A DNA stretch of 64,000 nt from Pectobacterium fontis (GCF_000803215.1 NZ_JSXC01000037.1:16964-80963); one strand, 5' to 3'; shown: positions 1-7,858, counted from the stretch's first letter. The notes: generated by a model not told the origin, from the letters alone. Program-made: numbers and translations.

Positions 1-739
1 CATCGCTCTGCGGTATCAGTTTCCATGCCTGTGCAACTAACTCGTAAATTTCAGCCTTAATCGGCTGGCTTGCTGATGCGTCGCTCTCCAATTCAATTTC
101 CGCATCGCAGTGTGGACACATGCCATCAGCCTCTAAGCGTTGCTGTAGTGTCAGCGCCTTTTTGCATGACCAGCATTCTATCGTCTCACTGTTCACTGTC
201 TGGCTTGCTGCATACGAAACGCGGCGGATATCGGTTTCAAGTTCATCAGCCCAATCATGCCATTCTTCCGGCATTCCACCTTTTGCACTCGCGATATGAT
301 TGGCAATTCTGTACAGCGTTTCGCGCATTTCGCTTGGCTGACTTGCGACTAGTGGAACGGGTGCGGCATAGAGTGGTGTAACTGACCACGTATCCATTTC
401 CGAATACATATCCGCTTCGCATTTTTCGCAGCGCAGAGTGATTTCACCAAACGGATCGACAATTTTGTACTCGACAGGCTCTTGCCCCCGCAGCTCTGCC
501 AGTTGTGATTCTGCTGCGTCAGCGCGCTTTTCCGCCGCTACGATATAGGCCAACGCTGCCTTAATGGAATCGCTCGGAACACGCGCGGGGTATGCGTGAT
601 TTTGCCCTTCTTTCATTAGCCGCACATACCCGTCAGTACGGTAATGGTATCTATTGGCCCCTAACCATACTTCGAAAGTATCGCCTTTGCTGGTGGAGCT
701 GATTTTTTCGGCCCCTACCTCATTCGTCAAAGTATTCAT
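1..739 (-). CDS. Ea22-like phage early protein (C-terminus outside window)
   Basis: The frame is open from an ATG at 739 down to the window edge, so the end of the protein is missing. The start has a good ribosome site (AAGGA, 9 bases upstream). The visible protein has an alanine-rich helical stretch (IVAAEKRADAAESQLAEL), a CxxC pair (RCEKC), the motif TPLYAAP and a later CWSCKKA...CPHC zinc-ribbon-like pair. The TPLYAAP segment after a helical stretch is typical of the variable Ea22-like family of lambdoid early left operons, whose function is unknown. It is the most distal visible gene of the pL transcript. Confidence 0.75.
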   Translation of the reverse strand, partial: MNTLTNEVGAEKISSTSKGDTFEVWLGANRYHYRTDGYVRLMKEGQNHAYPARVPSDSIKAALAYIVAAEKRADAAESQLAELRGQEPVEYKIVDPFGEITLRCEKCEADMYSEMDTWSVTPLYAAPVPLVASQPSEMRETLYRIANHIASAKGGMPEEWHDWADELETDIRRVSYAASQTVNSETIECWSCKKALTLQQRLEADGMCPHCDAEIELESDASASQPIKAEIYELVAQAWKLIPQSD

Positions 740-751
740 GTTATTTAGTCC

Positions 752-1060
752 TTAATCCCAGCAGAGCGTTGATGCGAAATAAGCACCACGACACGGCGTA
801 TCGCGCGGATGATGCCAGTTTGCGTAACCTTCCTGCCCACCAAGAGGGCTTGTTTTGTACCAAGACTGGTAATATCGAGCAGCGCGAGACCAAGCCTCTG
901 CATAATCGCTATCAATAATGTTTTGGTTTACAGCGGCCTGAATAATGTCAGCCTCAGTGTGATCACCGCGCATAACCAGAAAGCGGCAATCGTCTGACGT
1001 TAGATATTCAACAATGCCGTCGTGCCGGCCTTTCTTTGTCGGTTTAATTAATTCACTCAC
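752..1060 (-). CDS. Hypothetical phage early protein
   Basis: 102 residues, no family recognised. The GTG start at 1060 overlaps the end of the upstream gene and is preceded by a strong GGAGG, which favours translation coupled to that gene. The protein is aromatic in its C-terminal half (WSRAARYYQSWYK, ANWHHP) with no membrane segment. It belongs to the leftward early operon, 12 bases before the Ea22-like gene. Confidence 0.6.
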   Translation of the reverse strand: MSELIKPTKKGRHDGIVEYLTSDDCRFLVMRGDHTEADIIQAAVNQNIIDSDYAEAWSRAARYYQSWYKTSPLGGQEGYANWHHPRDTPCRGAYFASTLCWD

Positions 1061-1562
1061 ACCCCACCTCCGCGCAGTTGCGTTTCCAATTCAGCGCTTC
1101 TTTGTAGCTGGCCTTTGCTGCTTTTTTGGTATCACTCCACTCGCCCTCTATTTCACGCCGTGCATAGCCATAAGCAGAGTCATACGATTTGCGAAACATC
1201 CGGCACTTGCCATCACTGCGATATTCAATTTCTGGTGTTTTACAACCAAGCAGCCATTCACTGAACGACATGCATGAATCGGCATCCAAATATTCGCTAT
1301 AACGTGTCGGTTTAGGTGGAGGAGGAAGGGAGGATATAGCGACATCACGACCAACATCAGTACATGAATAAACAACATCGCCATCACGGCAGAATTTAGG
1401 GGCTGGTGATTTGGTCATCATTCCAGCGCTGATGAGAGTTTCCAAATCGTTGTTTGCATAATGCTGTGGCCCCGCAACGTAATAATTACGGTATGGCTCT
1501 CTGCGCGATTCGTTAATTCCCAGCGTGTGCTGCAATATTTCCATTTGGCGCTGTGTAATCAT
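1053..1562 (-). CDS. Hypothetical phage early protein
   Basis: 169 residues from the ATG at 1562, which forms an ATGA overlap with the stop of the preceding gene; a GTG five codons upstream is less likely. The C-terminal third is basic and aromatic (MFRKSYDSAYGYARREIEGEW). No family was recognised and no catalytic motif is visible. The overlap with genes on both sides shows it is part of the same leftward operon. Confidence 0.65.
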   Translation of the reverse strand: MITQRQMEILQHTLGINESRREPYRNYYVAGPQHYANNDLETLISAGMMTKSPAPKFCRDGDVVYSCTDVGRDVAISSLPPPPKPTRYSEYLDADSCMSFSEWLLGCKTPEIEYRSDGKCRMFRKSYDSAYGYARREIEGEWSDTKKAAKASYKEALNWKRNCAEVGCE

Positions 1563-1798
1563 GCTGGTACCCCGCACATCTTTTGCAGAGAACGATGACC
1601 GTTCATTACAGTAGCGACGTAAGAGGCGTTTCTATTGACGATCTCAACGGGAACAATACGACCATCTATTTTTACGCGGTATGTAGAACTAGTTTTCGGT
1701 CTAGCGTAATTGCCGTATCGCTGCTGGTGGCTGTTAAGGGCTTCGATAGCCGCTTCGCGTTCTGCTGGGGTTAATTCACCCCTGATGATGTGACGCAT
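1559..1798 (-). CDS. Hypothetical small phage protein
   Basis: 79 residues with a near-consensus ribosome site (GGAGG, 5 bases before ATG). The N-terminus (MRHIIRGELTPAEREAAIEA) is predicted helical, followed by a basic central region. No family recognised. It heads the run of overlapping genes that continues to 752. Confidence 0.65.
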   Translation of the reverse strand: MRHIIRGELTPAEREAAIEALNSHQQRYGNYARPKTSSTYRVKIDGRIVPVEIVNRNASYVATVMNGHRSLQKMCGVPA

Positions 1799-1838
1799 AA
1801 AACCTCCAATAAAAAAGCCTCGCTGGTGGCGAGGCTCG

Positions 1839-2060
1839 TTATTTGTCGATCAGGTTGTTGTAATCGTTGTGAGTGAGTAGCTCCCAACTCGTGCCATCAC
1901 GACACAACAGACGCCAGCGTTTATTAACTCGTAACGTCTGATATTTTTTACCGTGAGTGCGGTGGGGAATAACTCGACCAGAGCTTACTTGCTTTAAAAG
2001 GACGGTTGCCTTTTCTGAAATCCAGAGGGGTGCTTTATTCTGGCTGATGTTCAGTTGCAT
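1839..2060 (-). CDS. Hypothetical small phage protein
   Basis: 73 residues if translation starts at the ATG at 2060, inside the 3' end of the ParB-like gene; AGGG lies 6-7 bases upstream. The sequence is basic and moderately hydrophobic (LLKQVSSGRVIPHRTHGKKY). Function unknown. The longer upstream reading of this frame overlaps the ParB-like gene more extensively and was not chosen. Confidence 0.5.
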   Translation of the reverse strand: MQLNISQNKAPLWISEKATVLLKQVSSGRVIPHRTHGKKYQTLRVNKRWRLLCRDGTSWELLTHNDYNNLIDK

Positions 2061-2874
2061 TCTCGCCCTCGCTGTATTTTTTAAACTCGTCCAGAATGCG
2101 CACCACTTCATCTTTAACACCTACAGGCAGGAGCAAATAATCCCTGCTACTCCCCTCACTAACTATTGGAGCAGACCTATAAATTAGCTCGATGAGCCGT
2201 TTGATTTTTGCTGCTGGAAATTGCGGCTTAGCGATGGATTTTGTTATTTTCTTTTTGCCAGCAGCTTCCGCCTTCTCCATTAAAGCGGATGCCACTTTAT
2301 CGGCATAAACACCGTGCTCGCGATTGATATCGATAGCTAGCGCGTAATTCAGAGAGCCAGAGTGGACGAGGCTTTTTAAATACGGTGAGCAGTCTTGATG
2401 TAACTGAAGGTGCTGAATAATGTCGGATTCAGACCGCTTCACTTTTGCTGCAATCTGAGCGTTTGACCAGCCCTGATTATATAAGCGGTGATATGCCGCC
2501 CCACGCTCCAGTGGTGTTAGCGCCAGCCCTTGAGAGCTGGTAACCATGAACGCGATTTTATCGGCTTCTGTCCCGACGAAATCCTTACATTCAAGCCGTA
2601 GAATTTCATGACCAGCTGCATTTGCTGCTTTAGCGCCAGCAAAACGGTGGTGACCGTCAATCACCTTAACGCCGTGCTCAGTAACTTCTACAGCTAACGG
2701 CGGAATATATTCCCCAGCAATAAACGCATCTTTGAACTCAGTTACGTGTGCTGGGTCCAGTTCTCGGACGTTATACCCGTCCTCGGCATAAATTTCGGAG
2801 ATTGGGACGAGGTGGGTTTTTCTAACCGTGATACCAGTTTCTTTGCTGGCATAGCGTTGATTTAATGTCGCCAT
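2035..2874 (-). CDS. ParB/sulfiredoxin-like nuclease domain protein
   Basis: 279 residues from the ATG at 2874 (AGGA upstream). The N-terminal domain carries the ParB-like motif around VIDGHHRFAGAKAA, preceded by the I..DGYNVRE..P..V strand typical of ParB/Srx folds; a helix-turn-helix-like segment follows (GWSNAQIAAKVKRSESDI). Such proteins occur in early left operons of lambdoid prophages beside DUF2303 genes; a DNA-binding or nuclease role is inferred from the fold only. The neighbour upstream is the DUF2303 gene. Confidence 0.8.
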   Translation of the reverse strand: MATLNQRYASKETGITVRKTHLVPISEIYAEDGYNVRELDPAHVTEFKDAFIAGEYIPPLAVEVTEHGVKVIDGHHRFAGAKAANAAGHEILRLECKDFVGTEADKIAFMVTSSQGLALTPLERGAAYHRLYNQGWSNAQIAAKVKRSESDIIQHLQLHQDCSPYLKSLVHSGSLNYALAIDINREHGVYADKVASALMEKAEAAGKKKITKSIAKPQFPAAKIKRLIELIYRSAPIVSEGSSRDYLLLPVGVKDEVVRILDEFKKYSEGENATEHQPE

Positions 2875-2954
2875 ATTATTCATTCCTGTGTCGGGTAAAT
2901 GCTTCACTATGCGCAGCACAGGCCGCGCATAAGGATTCACTTACTTAGGGTGGG

Positions 2955-3770
2955 TTAGATAGAACCTTCGTAAATCGGGACGTTTTCGAATGCGGTTTGC
3001 AGTTCAGTAACGATTTCACTGAATGCGTGTTCGACGATCTTTTCAGGGTCGATCAGCTCGTACCAAAGAATTAACTGACCTTCTTTAATGCGGTAGCGGA
3101 ATCGGGCATCAACCTGATAAGTGTTGCCATTGTGGAACGGCGCGATAGCGAGACTGATTTTTTCCGGCAATTGAGTATTGCCGCCGCCTGATTTGTCATC
3201 TGAATACGCAAACTGCGTTGTACCGTCATGCAGGCGTTTAACAGACTTGAACTCAGACTTGCGTGTTTCCTGGAATGCCAGAACCATTTCGAGCAGTTCT
3301 ACACCAGACGGCCCAGCGTAGGTATCGCTGACCGCTGCAATGTCGCTGATATGGTTTTCGATAAATTCACCGAAATCGATCTGCGTCCGCGCTTTACCGT
3401 CGAATACAGTCCACACCAGCCACTCTTTCGAGAATGGGCAATCGTAGACAGCCTTATGTTTTCCCCATTCCGGCAGGTCTGGGGATTTGTGATAATCCAG
3501 AACGGCAACTACCTTCGTTTTGGTGTTATCAGCAAAAATTGCCGTGCGCGGGTCTTCGTATTTTTTAACGTAGGCGATGAGTGATGAAATGGAGATCAGA
3601 TTAACGTTCTGACGAATCAGGGAAGGGGTTAACTGATAATCTTCAAGTGACTCAACAGAGTGATTATCCGGCACTACAGCGGTCGGAATGTAGGTATTTG
3701 GGGTGTGTGCTGTAATAGCCAGATTACGAATTTCAGACACGGCAGAGCCGTCAACAACTTGTGATGACAT
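2955..3770 (-). CDS. DUF2303 family protein (YfdQ-like)
   Basis: 271 residues; overall sequence and length match the DUF2303 proteins of enterobacterial prophages (YfdQ of CPS-53 in E. coli). Recognised from the N-terminal segment, the KVVAVLDYH motif and the ...GEFIENHI... region. Function unknown, although members sit among early recombination/anti-host genes. A good AAGGA ribosome site precedes the ATG. Between the ParB-like gene and the next small gene, in one operon. Confidence 0.8.
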   Translation of the reverse strand: MSSQVVDGSAVSEIRNLAITAHTPNTYIPTAVVPDNHSVESLEDYQLTPSLIRQNVNLISISSLIAYVKKYEDPRTAIFADNTKTKVVAVLDYHKSPDLPEWGKHKAVYDCPFSKEWLVWTVFDGKARTQIDFGEFIENHISDIAAVSDTYAGPSGVELLEMVLAFQETRKSEFKSVKRLHDGTTQFAYSDDKSGGGNTQLPEKISLAIAPFHNGNTYQVDARFRYRIKEGQLILWYELIDPEKIVEHAFSEIVTELQTAFENVPIYEGSI

Positions 3771-3811
3771 GAGGTTTTTCCTTTTTGAAGGGGGAGGGCT
3801 AATTGAGGAAA

Positions 3812-4183
3812 TTAGCTGTTGGATTGCAGCCTGATTGGCGCGGCATTACTTTTTGTTTCGATAACCTTTAAATCCAACTGCACTTGGTCAGGGTCATCGC
3901 GTAGCAGGTCGCCATCCGCCGTAGAAAACATGACGGTATCGGCCAAGTCCAATTTTGGTTTGTTGAATTTGATGTCCGGCGTCACTTTCATCTGATCGTC
4001 TGTACGAGTGTTCAGCATTTCTACGCTCAGTGTCAGTGTCACGGAGCCTTTTTTGCGGGTTTCCCGAACAGCTTGAATAATCATTGCGAGCGTTTCGGTT
4101 AGTTCAGCATCCAGAGTGCCTTTATTGATGTAGGCGATCTGTTGGCTGAAATTAGTGCATTTACTTTCAGCATTTTCAGACAT
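3812..4183 (-). CDS. Small conserved phage protein next to DUF2303
   Basis: 123 residues, acidic, starting MSENAESKCTNFS. The middle has a beta-rich pattern (KKGSVTLTLSVEML) and the C-terminus is polar. Genes of this size and sequence style are commonly found just upstream of DUF2303 genes in lambdoid prophages (the yfdP position). No function is known and none is visible. Confidence 0.6.
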   Translation of the reverse strand: MSENAESKCTNFSQQIAYINKGTLDAELTETLAMIIQAVRETRKKGSVTLTLSVEMLNTRTDDQMKVTPDIKFNKPKLDLADTVMFSTADGDLLRDDPDQVQLDLKVIETKSNAAPIRLQSNS

Positions 4184-4464
4184 GGTTATTTCTCTCTGTA
4201 AAAGGGGCGATCAACCGCACTCGGAACACTATCTTCGCCTCCGTAAGTTGGTTAGAAGATCGGTTGACCGCCAAGAGATACAAGGGTGTTGCGGCGGTAT
4301 TACCACAACGGAAAGGGCACATCTGGCCACGGCACTCGTTCAAATGGAATGCCGAGGTGAAAAACCGTCAATGCCCTTACCTGTTGTGTGCCGGTTACGA
4401 ATCCGGCGACGCGAAGCCGCGCCCGGTTATGCCCTGGTGAAGGCGAAATTGGGGGATTATAAGA

Positions 4465-4686
4465 TTAGCCGTTGCCGTTGCCGTAGCCGTTGCCGTAGCC
4501 GTCGCCGTAGCCGTAGCCGTCGCCGTTGCCGTCGCCGTTGCCGTAGCCGTCGCCGTAGCCGTAGCCGTCGCCGTTGCCGTCGCCGTTGCCGTAGCCGTCG
4601 CCGTCGCCGTTGCCGTCGCCGTTGCCGTAGCCCGATCGCGTAGCTGTTAGCGTCACAGATTCGGCGTCACAGATTTTGATCGCCAT
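4465..4686 (-). CDS. Gly-Tyr-Gly-Asp/Asn repeat protein
   Basis: 73 residues: a normal 18-residue N-terminus (MAIKICDAESVTLTATRS) followed by about 55 residues in which every second residue is glycine and the alternate ones are Y, N or D. GAGG lies 8 bases before the ATG, and the N-terminus looks like genuine coding sequence, so I take it as a real gene. The repeat is encoded by six-base units and could expand or contract by slippage. Function unknown; the opposite strand also reads as a long Arg/Cys frame, which I treat as a shadow. Confidence 0.55.
   Translation of the reverse strand: MAIKICDAESVTLTATRSGYGNGDGNGDGDGYGNGDGNGDGYGYGDGYGNGDGNGDGYGYGDGYGNGYGNGNG
4468..4632. repeat. Six-base tandem repeat array (CCGTNG units)
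   Basis: About 165 bases built almost wholly from CCGTAG, CCGTTG and CCGTCG units, with a higher-order 12-30 base periodicity. It encodes the Gly-X repeat of the overlapping leftward gene. Every third base of each six-base unit pair is fixed while the varying base sets Y, N or D. Confidence 0.95.
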
Positions 4687-4694
4687 TTATGACC

Positions 4695-5030
4695 TCACAA
4701 TTTGTTATTTTGAACGCGCATCAGGTGAATAACGGTCAATTCATGAGTGAGCAGGTCTGATGTTTTACGTAGTCGCGTATCATCAGTGGGTCCTGATATT
4801 GCCAGTTGACCCAAACCCTCAGAGGTTCCCCAGCGCTCAATAACAGAGGCGTTAGTGATACTGAGGTAATCGCCAGATTTGGTTACATCACCAACCACAA
4901 TCCAACCACGTTGCAGTGTGACGATATAGCGAGCGCCATTTTCGATGGGGGATGATGATTCAGACTTAACGCCGCCGAACAGTGCCGCCAATTCTTTAGC
5001 CTGTCCGATAGTCATTTCATTGATATTCAT
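4695..5030 (-). CDS. Hypothetical phage protein (possible DUF6948 type)
   Basis: 111 residues starting MNINEMTIGQAKELAALFG, with a following beta-rich domain (ARYIVTLQRGWIVVGDV...SITNASVIERW). The pattern of a helical N-terminus, then a short beta domain about 'reaction' surface residues and a W...G.L.QLA segment, resembles small phage proteins grouped as DUF6948; this is a weak resemblance. GAGGT precedes the ATG. Part of the leftward operon, 8 bases upstream of the Gly-X gene. Confidence 0.55.
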   Translation of the reverse strand: MNINEMTIGQAKELAALFGGVKSESSSPIENGARYIVTLQRGWIVVGDVTKSGDYLSITNASVIERWGTSEGLGQLAISGPTDDTRLRKTSDLLTHELTVIHLMRVQNNKL

Positions 5031-5073
5031 TTGTTACCTCGTTTGTTTAGATAATTAGAGAATTGCTGGTGGT

Positions 5074-5211
5074 TTAAATTACTGTGCTGATGCGTCCATA
5101 CGCTCGTTTAAGGTGATTCATCGCCAACCACCATCTTGCGTTGCAGTGCAGTGCGACTGCTTGTTTAGCAATTTCGCGTGCTTCATTAAGTTTCTTTTTG
5201 TTGATTTTCAT
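5074..5211 (-). CDS. Very small basic phage protein (45 aa)
   Basis: 45 residues beginning MKINKKKLNEAREIAKQA and ending AYGRISTVI. A GAGGT ribosome site lies 6 bases before the ATG and the gene fits between its neighbours in the leftward operon. The sequence is helical and lysine-rich at the start. Too short for family assignment; accepted on ribosome site, position and amino acid composition. Confidence 0.5.
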   Translation of the reverse strand: MKINKKKLNEAREIAKQAVALHCNARWWLAMNHLKRAYGRISTVI

Positions 5212-5358
5212 AATGACCTCAACTGCTGGTGGTAGATATTTCATTCATGCGCCCGTAATGATTGTGGGCGCAGGGTATGAAGCCTCGCTTGATGTGCTGG
5301 GATATTTACCCACGCCCAGCCGTGCTATCCTCTTAGCCCCAGCAGCAAGGAGGATAAA

Positions 5359-5589
5359 ATGTCAACAACCCTGAAGCGTTATTTCGCTACACACATTGTT
5401 CAAAGTGATATCGATGGATTGTATGAAATGTGCAGCCATGTCCAGCCCGCAGGCAAAGACGGCGAAAAAATACCTGCAAGCGAGCTTGAAATGACTGAAG
5501 CATGGTTAGCGTCAAGAGAGGAGCTTGAGAGGCTTCACGATCTGCTATGTCAGGTCTTAGGAAAGCCTCGCGGCCTGCGCAAGCTCTGA
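5359..5589 (+). CDS. Hypothetical phage protein, opposite to the early operon
   Basis: 76 residues with a very strong ribosome site (AAGGAGG, 6 bases before ATG), on the strand opposite to all surrounding early genes. The protein is mostly helical (ASREELERLHDLLCQVLGKP). Its last 33 bases overlap the tail of the leftward gene at 5557-5793. It would be transcribed against the pL transcript, so it may be expressed in the lysogen. No family recognised. Confidence 0.55.
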   Translation: MSTTLKRYFATHIVQSDIDGLYEMCSHVQPAGKDGEKIPASELEMTEAWLASREELERLHDLLCQVLGKPRGLRKL

Positions 5590-5793
5590 TCGCGCTTGTT
5601 GAACGATGTCACAATCAGGAAGGGCAGATAGGTAAATAATCTTCCCTTCACGAATAGCGGCACGGTATCGTTGAACCTGTGCCGCATTTTTCGCATCTCT
5701 TTCAGCATTACCTGTTGGCTTGCTTAACAGATGATTCAGCACAGCCAGATCACGTAATGTTTTCTCATCCGGTACAAACCTTTCAGTTGTCAT
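5557..5793 (-). CDS. First gene of the pL operon, hypothetical
   Basis: 78 residues, helical and alanine-rich (RDAKNAAQVQRYRAAIREGK). It is the first protein gene after the pL leader, the place where lambda has N, but it lacks an arginine-rich N-terminal N-type motif, so I do not call it N. Weak ribosome site. Convergent overlap with the rightward gene ending at 5589. Confidence 0.55.
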   Translation of the reverse strand: MTTERFVPDEKTLRDLAVLNHLLSKPTGNAERDAKNAAQVQRYRAAIREGKIIYLSALPDCDIVQQARSELAQAARLS

Positions 5794-6163
5794 CGCTTTA
5801 TTCTCATTCAGTGGTTTTATGCCTACCTCCCAGAACTGGCTGAGGCAGGGTAAATCCGCTAATTTTTAGGCTGCTTACGCGTTAAATCGGACGCCACCCG
5901 TAACTAAGTGATGCATTACGCCTCCTTTCCCTCACTACGTCGCCGTGGGAACCCGACCTGTAACACCGTCGTCGCGCCACCTGAGATCAATCAGGTATTG
6001 ATTGCGGTCTATCCGCGTTAGTTGTGCATTGGCTTATCTCCTGTAGTTGTTTACTTCTCCTTTGCTCTGGTCACGACGTAGCTCTCACTACCCCTGCACC
6101 CCTCGCACTCGCCCCAGTTTTGCAGTACTGGGGGTCTAAGCGGTCACGTTCTCTGTGATTAAA
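5794..6163 (-). promoter_or_regulatory. pL leader, about 370 bases without a long ORF
   Basis: Between pL and the first leftward gene the transcript has no ORF longer than a 13-codon one (5930-5890, with GGAGG before its ATG). It can form a strong hairpin at 5822-5849 (CCTGCCTC / GAGGTAGG with an inner CCAG / CTGG) and a stem near 6110-6134 (CCCCAGTACTG...ACTGGGG). A structured leader here could be an antitermination element, either N-dependent or of the RNA-only put type known from HK022, since no N gene is evident. This is inference. Confidence 0.35.
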
Positions 6164-6224
6164 AGTACCGCAGGTATTAAATTATAGCAATACTTAAGGT
6201 ATTAAAATAAATACCGCAGATAAT
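6164..6224 (-). promoter_or_regulatory. OL-like operator cluster and pL promoter
   Basis: Three 15-base sites related to AATACC-N3-GGTATT lie at 6164-6178, 6189-6203 and 6210-6224, matching the three sites in front of cro. A perfect TATAAT with an upstream TG (extended -10) is at 6181-6186 on the minus strand, between sites 1 and 2, so repressor bound here would block leftward early transcription. Confidence 0.8.
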
Positions 6225-6297
6225 ATTATGTTGTTTTTAAAGTGAATTTATTTTTTAGATGGGTACGGTTTGATTGTGCGCCGCATAAACTACGGGC

Positions 6298-6322
6298 GAA
6301 AAAAATCCCGCCGTAGCGGGAT
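6298..6322 (-). terminator. Terminator after the repressor operon
   Basis: Stem ATCCCGC / GCGGGAT with a four-base loop, followed on the minus strand by seven T. It ends the leftward cI operon before OL, insulating pL from lysogenic transcription. Confidence 0.8.
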
Positions 6323-6345
6323 AAGGTCATCTGTGCTTTAGGGAT

Positions 6346-6711
6346 TTAGAAAAGTAATCTTGCTGCTGCCAGTGATAGGCCGGCGACACTTATCGCAGTA
6401 ACTATTGTCCAGATGATCTGCTTATTTACTGCGGATGTAATTGCCGCAGTCATATCACTAACGCTCGGTTTTTTAGATAGTTTTTCATCTATATCAAGCT
6501 GCTTCTGTAGAATCACTGCGACATCGCGAGACGTTTTCGCCGAGCTTTCTCGCAGAGAGCGGATATCAGCTCTGGCCTCTGCAAGGTTTGCTTTAATGTC
6601 TTCGACATTGGCTTCAAGTTTTGCAACTCTTACTTCAAGCATGTCATCACCTCCGCCGCCGCCAGTAGGAATATCACCATTGAATGGTATTACGTTATCA
6701 GGTGTTGGCAT
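6346..6711 (-). CDS. Coiled-coil membrane-anchored protein (rex position)
   Basis: 121 residues from the ATG at 6711 (AGG eight bases upstream; a GTG three codons earlier is possible). A glycine run near the start is followed by a long coiled coil (about residues 25-75, heptads of L, V, I) and a single C-terminal membrane helix (IIWTIVTAISVAGLSLAAARLLF region). Third gene of the lysogenic cI operon, the position of rexB in lambda, so a role in exclusion of other phages is plausible but unproven. Confidence 0.65.
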   Translation of the reverse strand: MPTPDNVIPFNGDIPTGGGGGDDMLEVRVAKLEANVEDIKANLAEARADIRSLRESSAKTSRDVAVILQKQLDIDEKLSKKPSVSDMTAAITSAVNKQIIWTIVTAISVAGLSLAAARLLF

Positions 6712-7036
6712 TTTTTTCACCTATTGCGACCGCCGTATTTTCCTTCACCCATGCCAATATAGGCAAGGCGTCTATGTTTATTGTGTTGCTACATTTTTTA
6801 CAGACCATGGAAAGATAATATTGATCCGCGTTAGGTGAATATATACTTTCTTTTTTAAATACATTCACATAGGAACCAAGCCGCATACCTATATGCATTC
6901 CTACGTTTGCGCTTACCTGTTGTACAGATAAATCAGATGAGCCACAAAGGGGGCAATGAAGCGCGACACCTTTATGAGAGAAGTATAAAATTAAATTGTT
7001 TAGATTGATCAATTCAAAGCCATGCTCACTTGCCAT
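6698..7036 (-). CDS. Zinc-ribbon-like protein co-transcribed with the repressor
   Basis: 112 residues; the ATG at 7036 shares one base with the stop of cI (TAATG), showing translational coupling. Two cysteine pairs, CPLC and CKKC, about 50 residues apart, suggest a zinc-binding fold. No family recognised. It occupies the rexA position between cI and a membrane coiled-coil gene, so it should be expressed in the lysogen. Confidence 0.65.
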   Translation of the reverse strand: MASEHGFELINLNNLILYFSHKGVALHCPLCGSSDLSVQQVSANVGMHIGMRLGSYVNVFKKESIYSPNADQYYLSMVCKKCSNTINIDALPILAWVKENTAVAIGEKNANT

Positions 7037-7752
7037 TAAACCAACCTCATCATAGTTTGAACAGCTACAGCGATGATTCTGCAATTTCCGTTTATCTGTA
7101 TTGGTGGCCATACAGGGTTAAGTGCCTTAAGCATCCTTATTCCTGAATCCTCAAGATACTGCTTGAATGTTGCTTTGTTATCGCTATCTAGTTTAGCAAC
7201 CACCAAATTTCCGTTAACGGCTTCACGTCCGGTATCAAACAAAACCAGCGTCCCATCAGGAACGCTTATTCCTGTTGGGGCTGTCATTGATACCCCTTCA
7301 ACGCGCAACCAGAATGCTTGCCCCATAATCTTTACGTCAGACTCATACCATTCATCAATTTGATCGAGTGTTAGTAATTCATCTGCATCATCCCATGCGC
7401 CAGCCTTCACCAGACTTATTACTGGATAACTTCTACCTGCGCCAGGTTCATAGGGGCCGGCATATGTGACGTTCGCGTCAGCTGTAGATGCATATGATGA
7501 TGCATCTGATGCCAGTGCTGGGCTGAAATCAGATATTGGAACCTGTAGGGTTTTTGCAAAAATTGATGCAACAGCAACGTTTAGTGCATTTCTTCCGTTC
7601 AGGTAATGACCCACAGCTCCCTGAGTAATATCTAACTCATCGGCTATTTGCTGCTGGGTCACGCCTAATGACTTTTTCTTCGACTCGTACAAAGCCTTAA
7701 GACGCTTAGCATCCTCTAGCTGTTCCGTGGTCAGTGGCTTCTTCTTTTCCAT
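7036..7752 (-). CDS. cI: CI-type phage repressor (XRE HTH + S24 protease)
   Basis: 238 residues. N-terminal HTH at about 30-60 (VTQQQIADELDITQGAVGHYLNG) and a LexA/CI-type self-cleaving domain: Ala117-Gly118 cleavage site, nucleophile Ser155 in VEGVSM, and Lys187 in VVAKL. Established family behaviour: it holds the prophage silent and is inactivated by RecA-stimulated self-cleavage. The six operators flanking this operon fit its role. Divergent from cro, first gene of the lysogenic operon. Confidence 0.93.
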   Translation of the reverse strand: MEKKKPLTTEQLEDAKRLKALYESKKKSLGVTQQQIADELDITQGAVGHYLNGRNALNVAVASIFAKTLQVPISDFSPALASDASSYASTADANVTYAGPYEPGAGRSYPVISLVKAGAWDDADELLTLDQIDEWYESDVKIMGQAFWLRVEGVSMTAPTGISVPDGTLVLFDTGREAVNGNLVVAKLDSDNKATFKQYLEDSGIRMLKALNPVWPPIQINGNCRIIAVAVQTMMRLV

Positions 7753-7763
7753 CCTTGAATTCT

Positions 7764-7828
7764 AATACCGTAGTTATTAAAAAATGAAATACCGCAAGTA
7801 TTGATTTATTTAATACTTTCGGTATTAT
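7764..7828. promoter_or_regulatory. OR-like operator triplet and pR promoter
   Basis: Three 15-base sites, AATACCGTAGTTATT, AATACCGCAAGTATT and AATACTTTCGGTATT, begin at 7764, 7788 and 7812, exactly 24 bases apart. A promoter toward cro has -35 TTGATT at 7801 and -10 TATTAT at 7823 with a 16-base spacer, overlapping site 3. The arrangement is that of lambda OR. Confidence 0.85.
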
Positions 7829-7858
7829 TAATTTGTAAGTGAGTTCAGGAGCCCAAAA

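Noticed and set aside
70..381. Plus-strand ORF of 103 codons at the left end
   Set aside because: Antisense to the Ea22-like gene, whose frame, composition and ribosome site are convincing; the protein looks like a shadow.
4155..4643. Plus-strand ORF with a Cys/Arg-rich repeat tail
   Set aside because: Its repeat tail is the antisense reading of the six-base array; the minus-strand frame has a good ribosome site and start.
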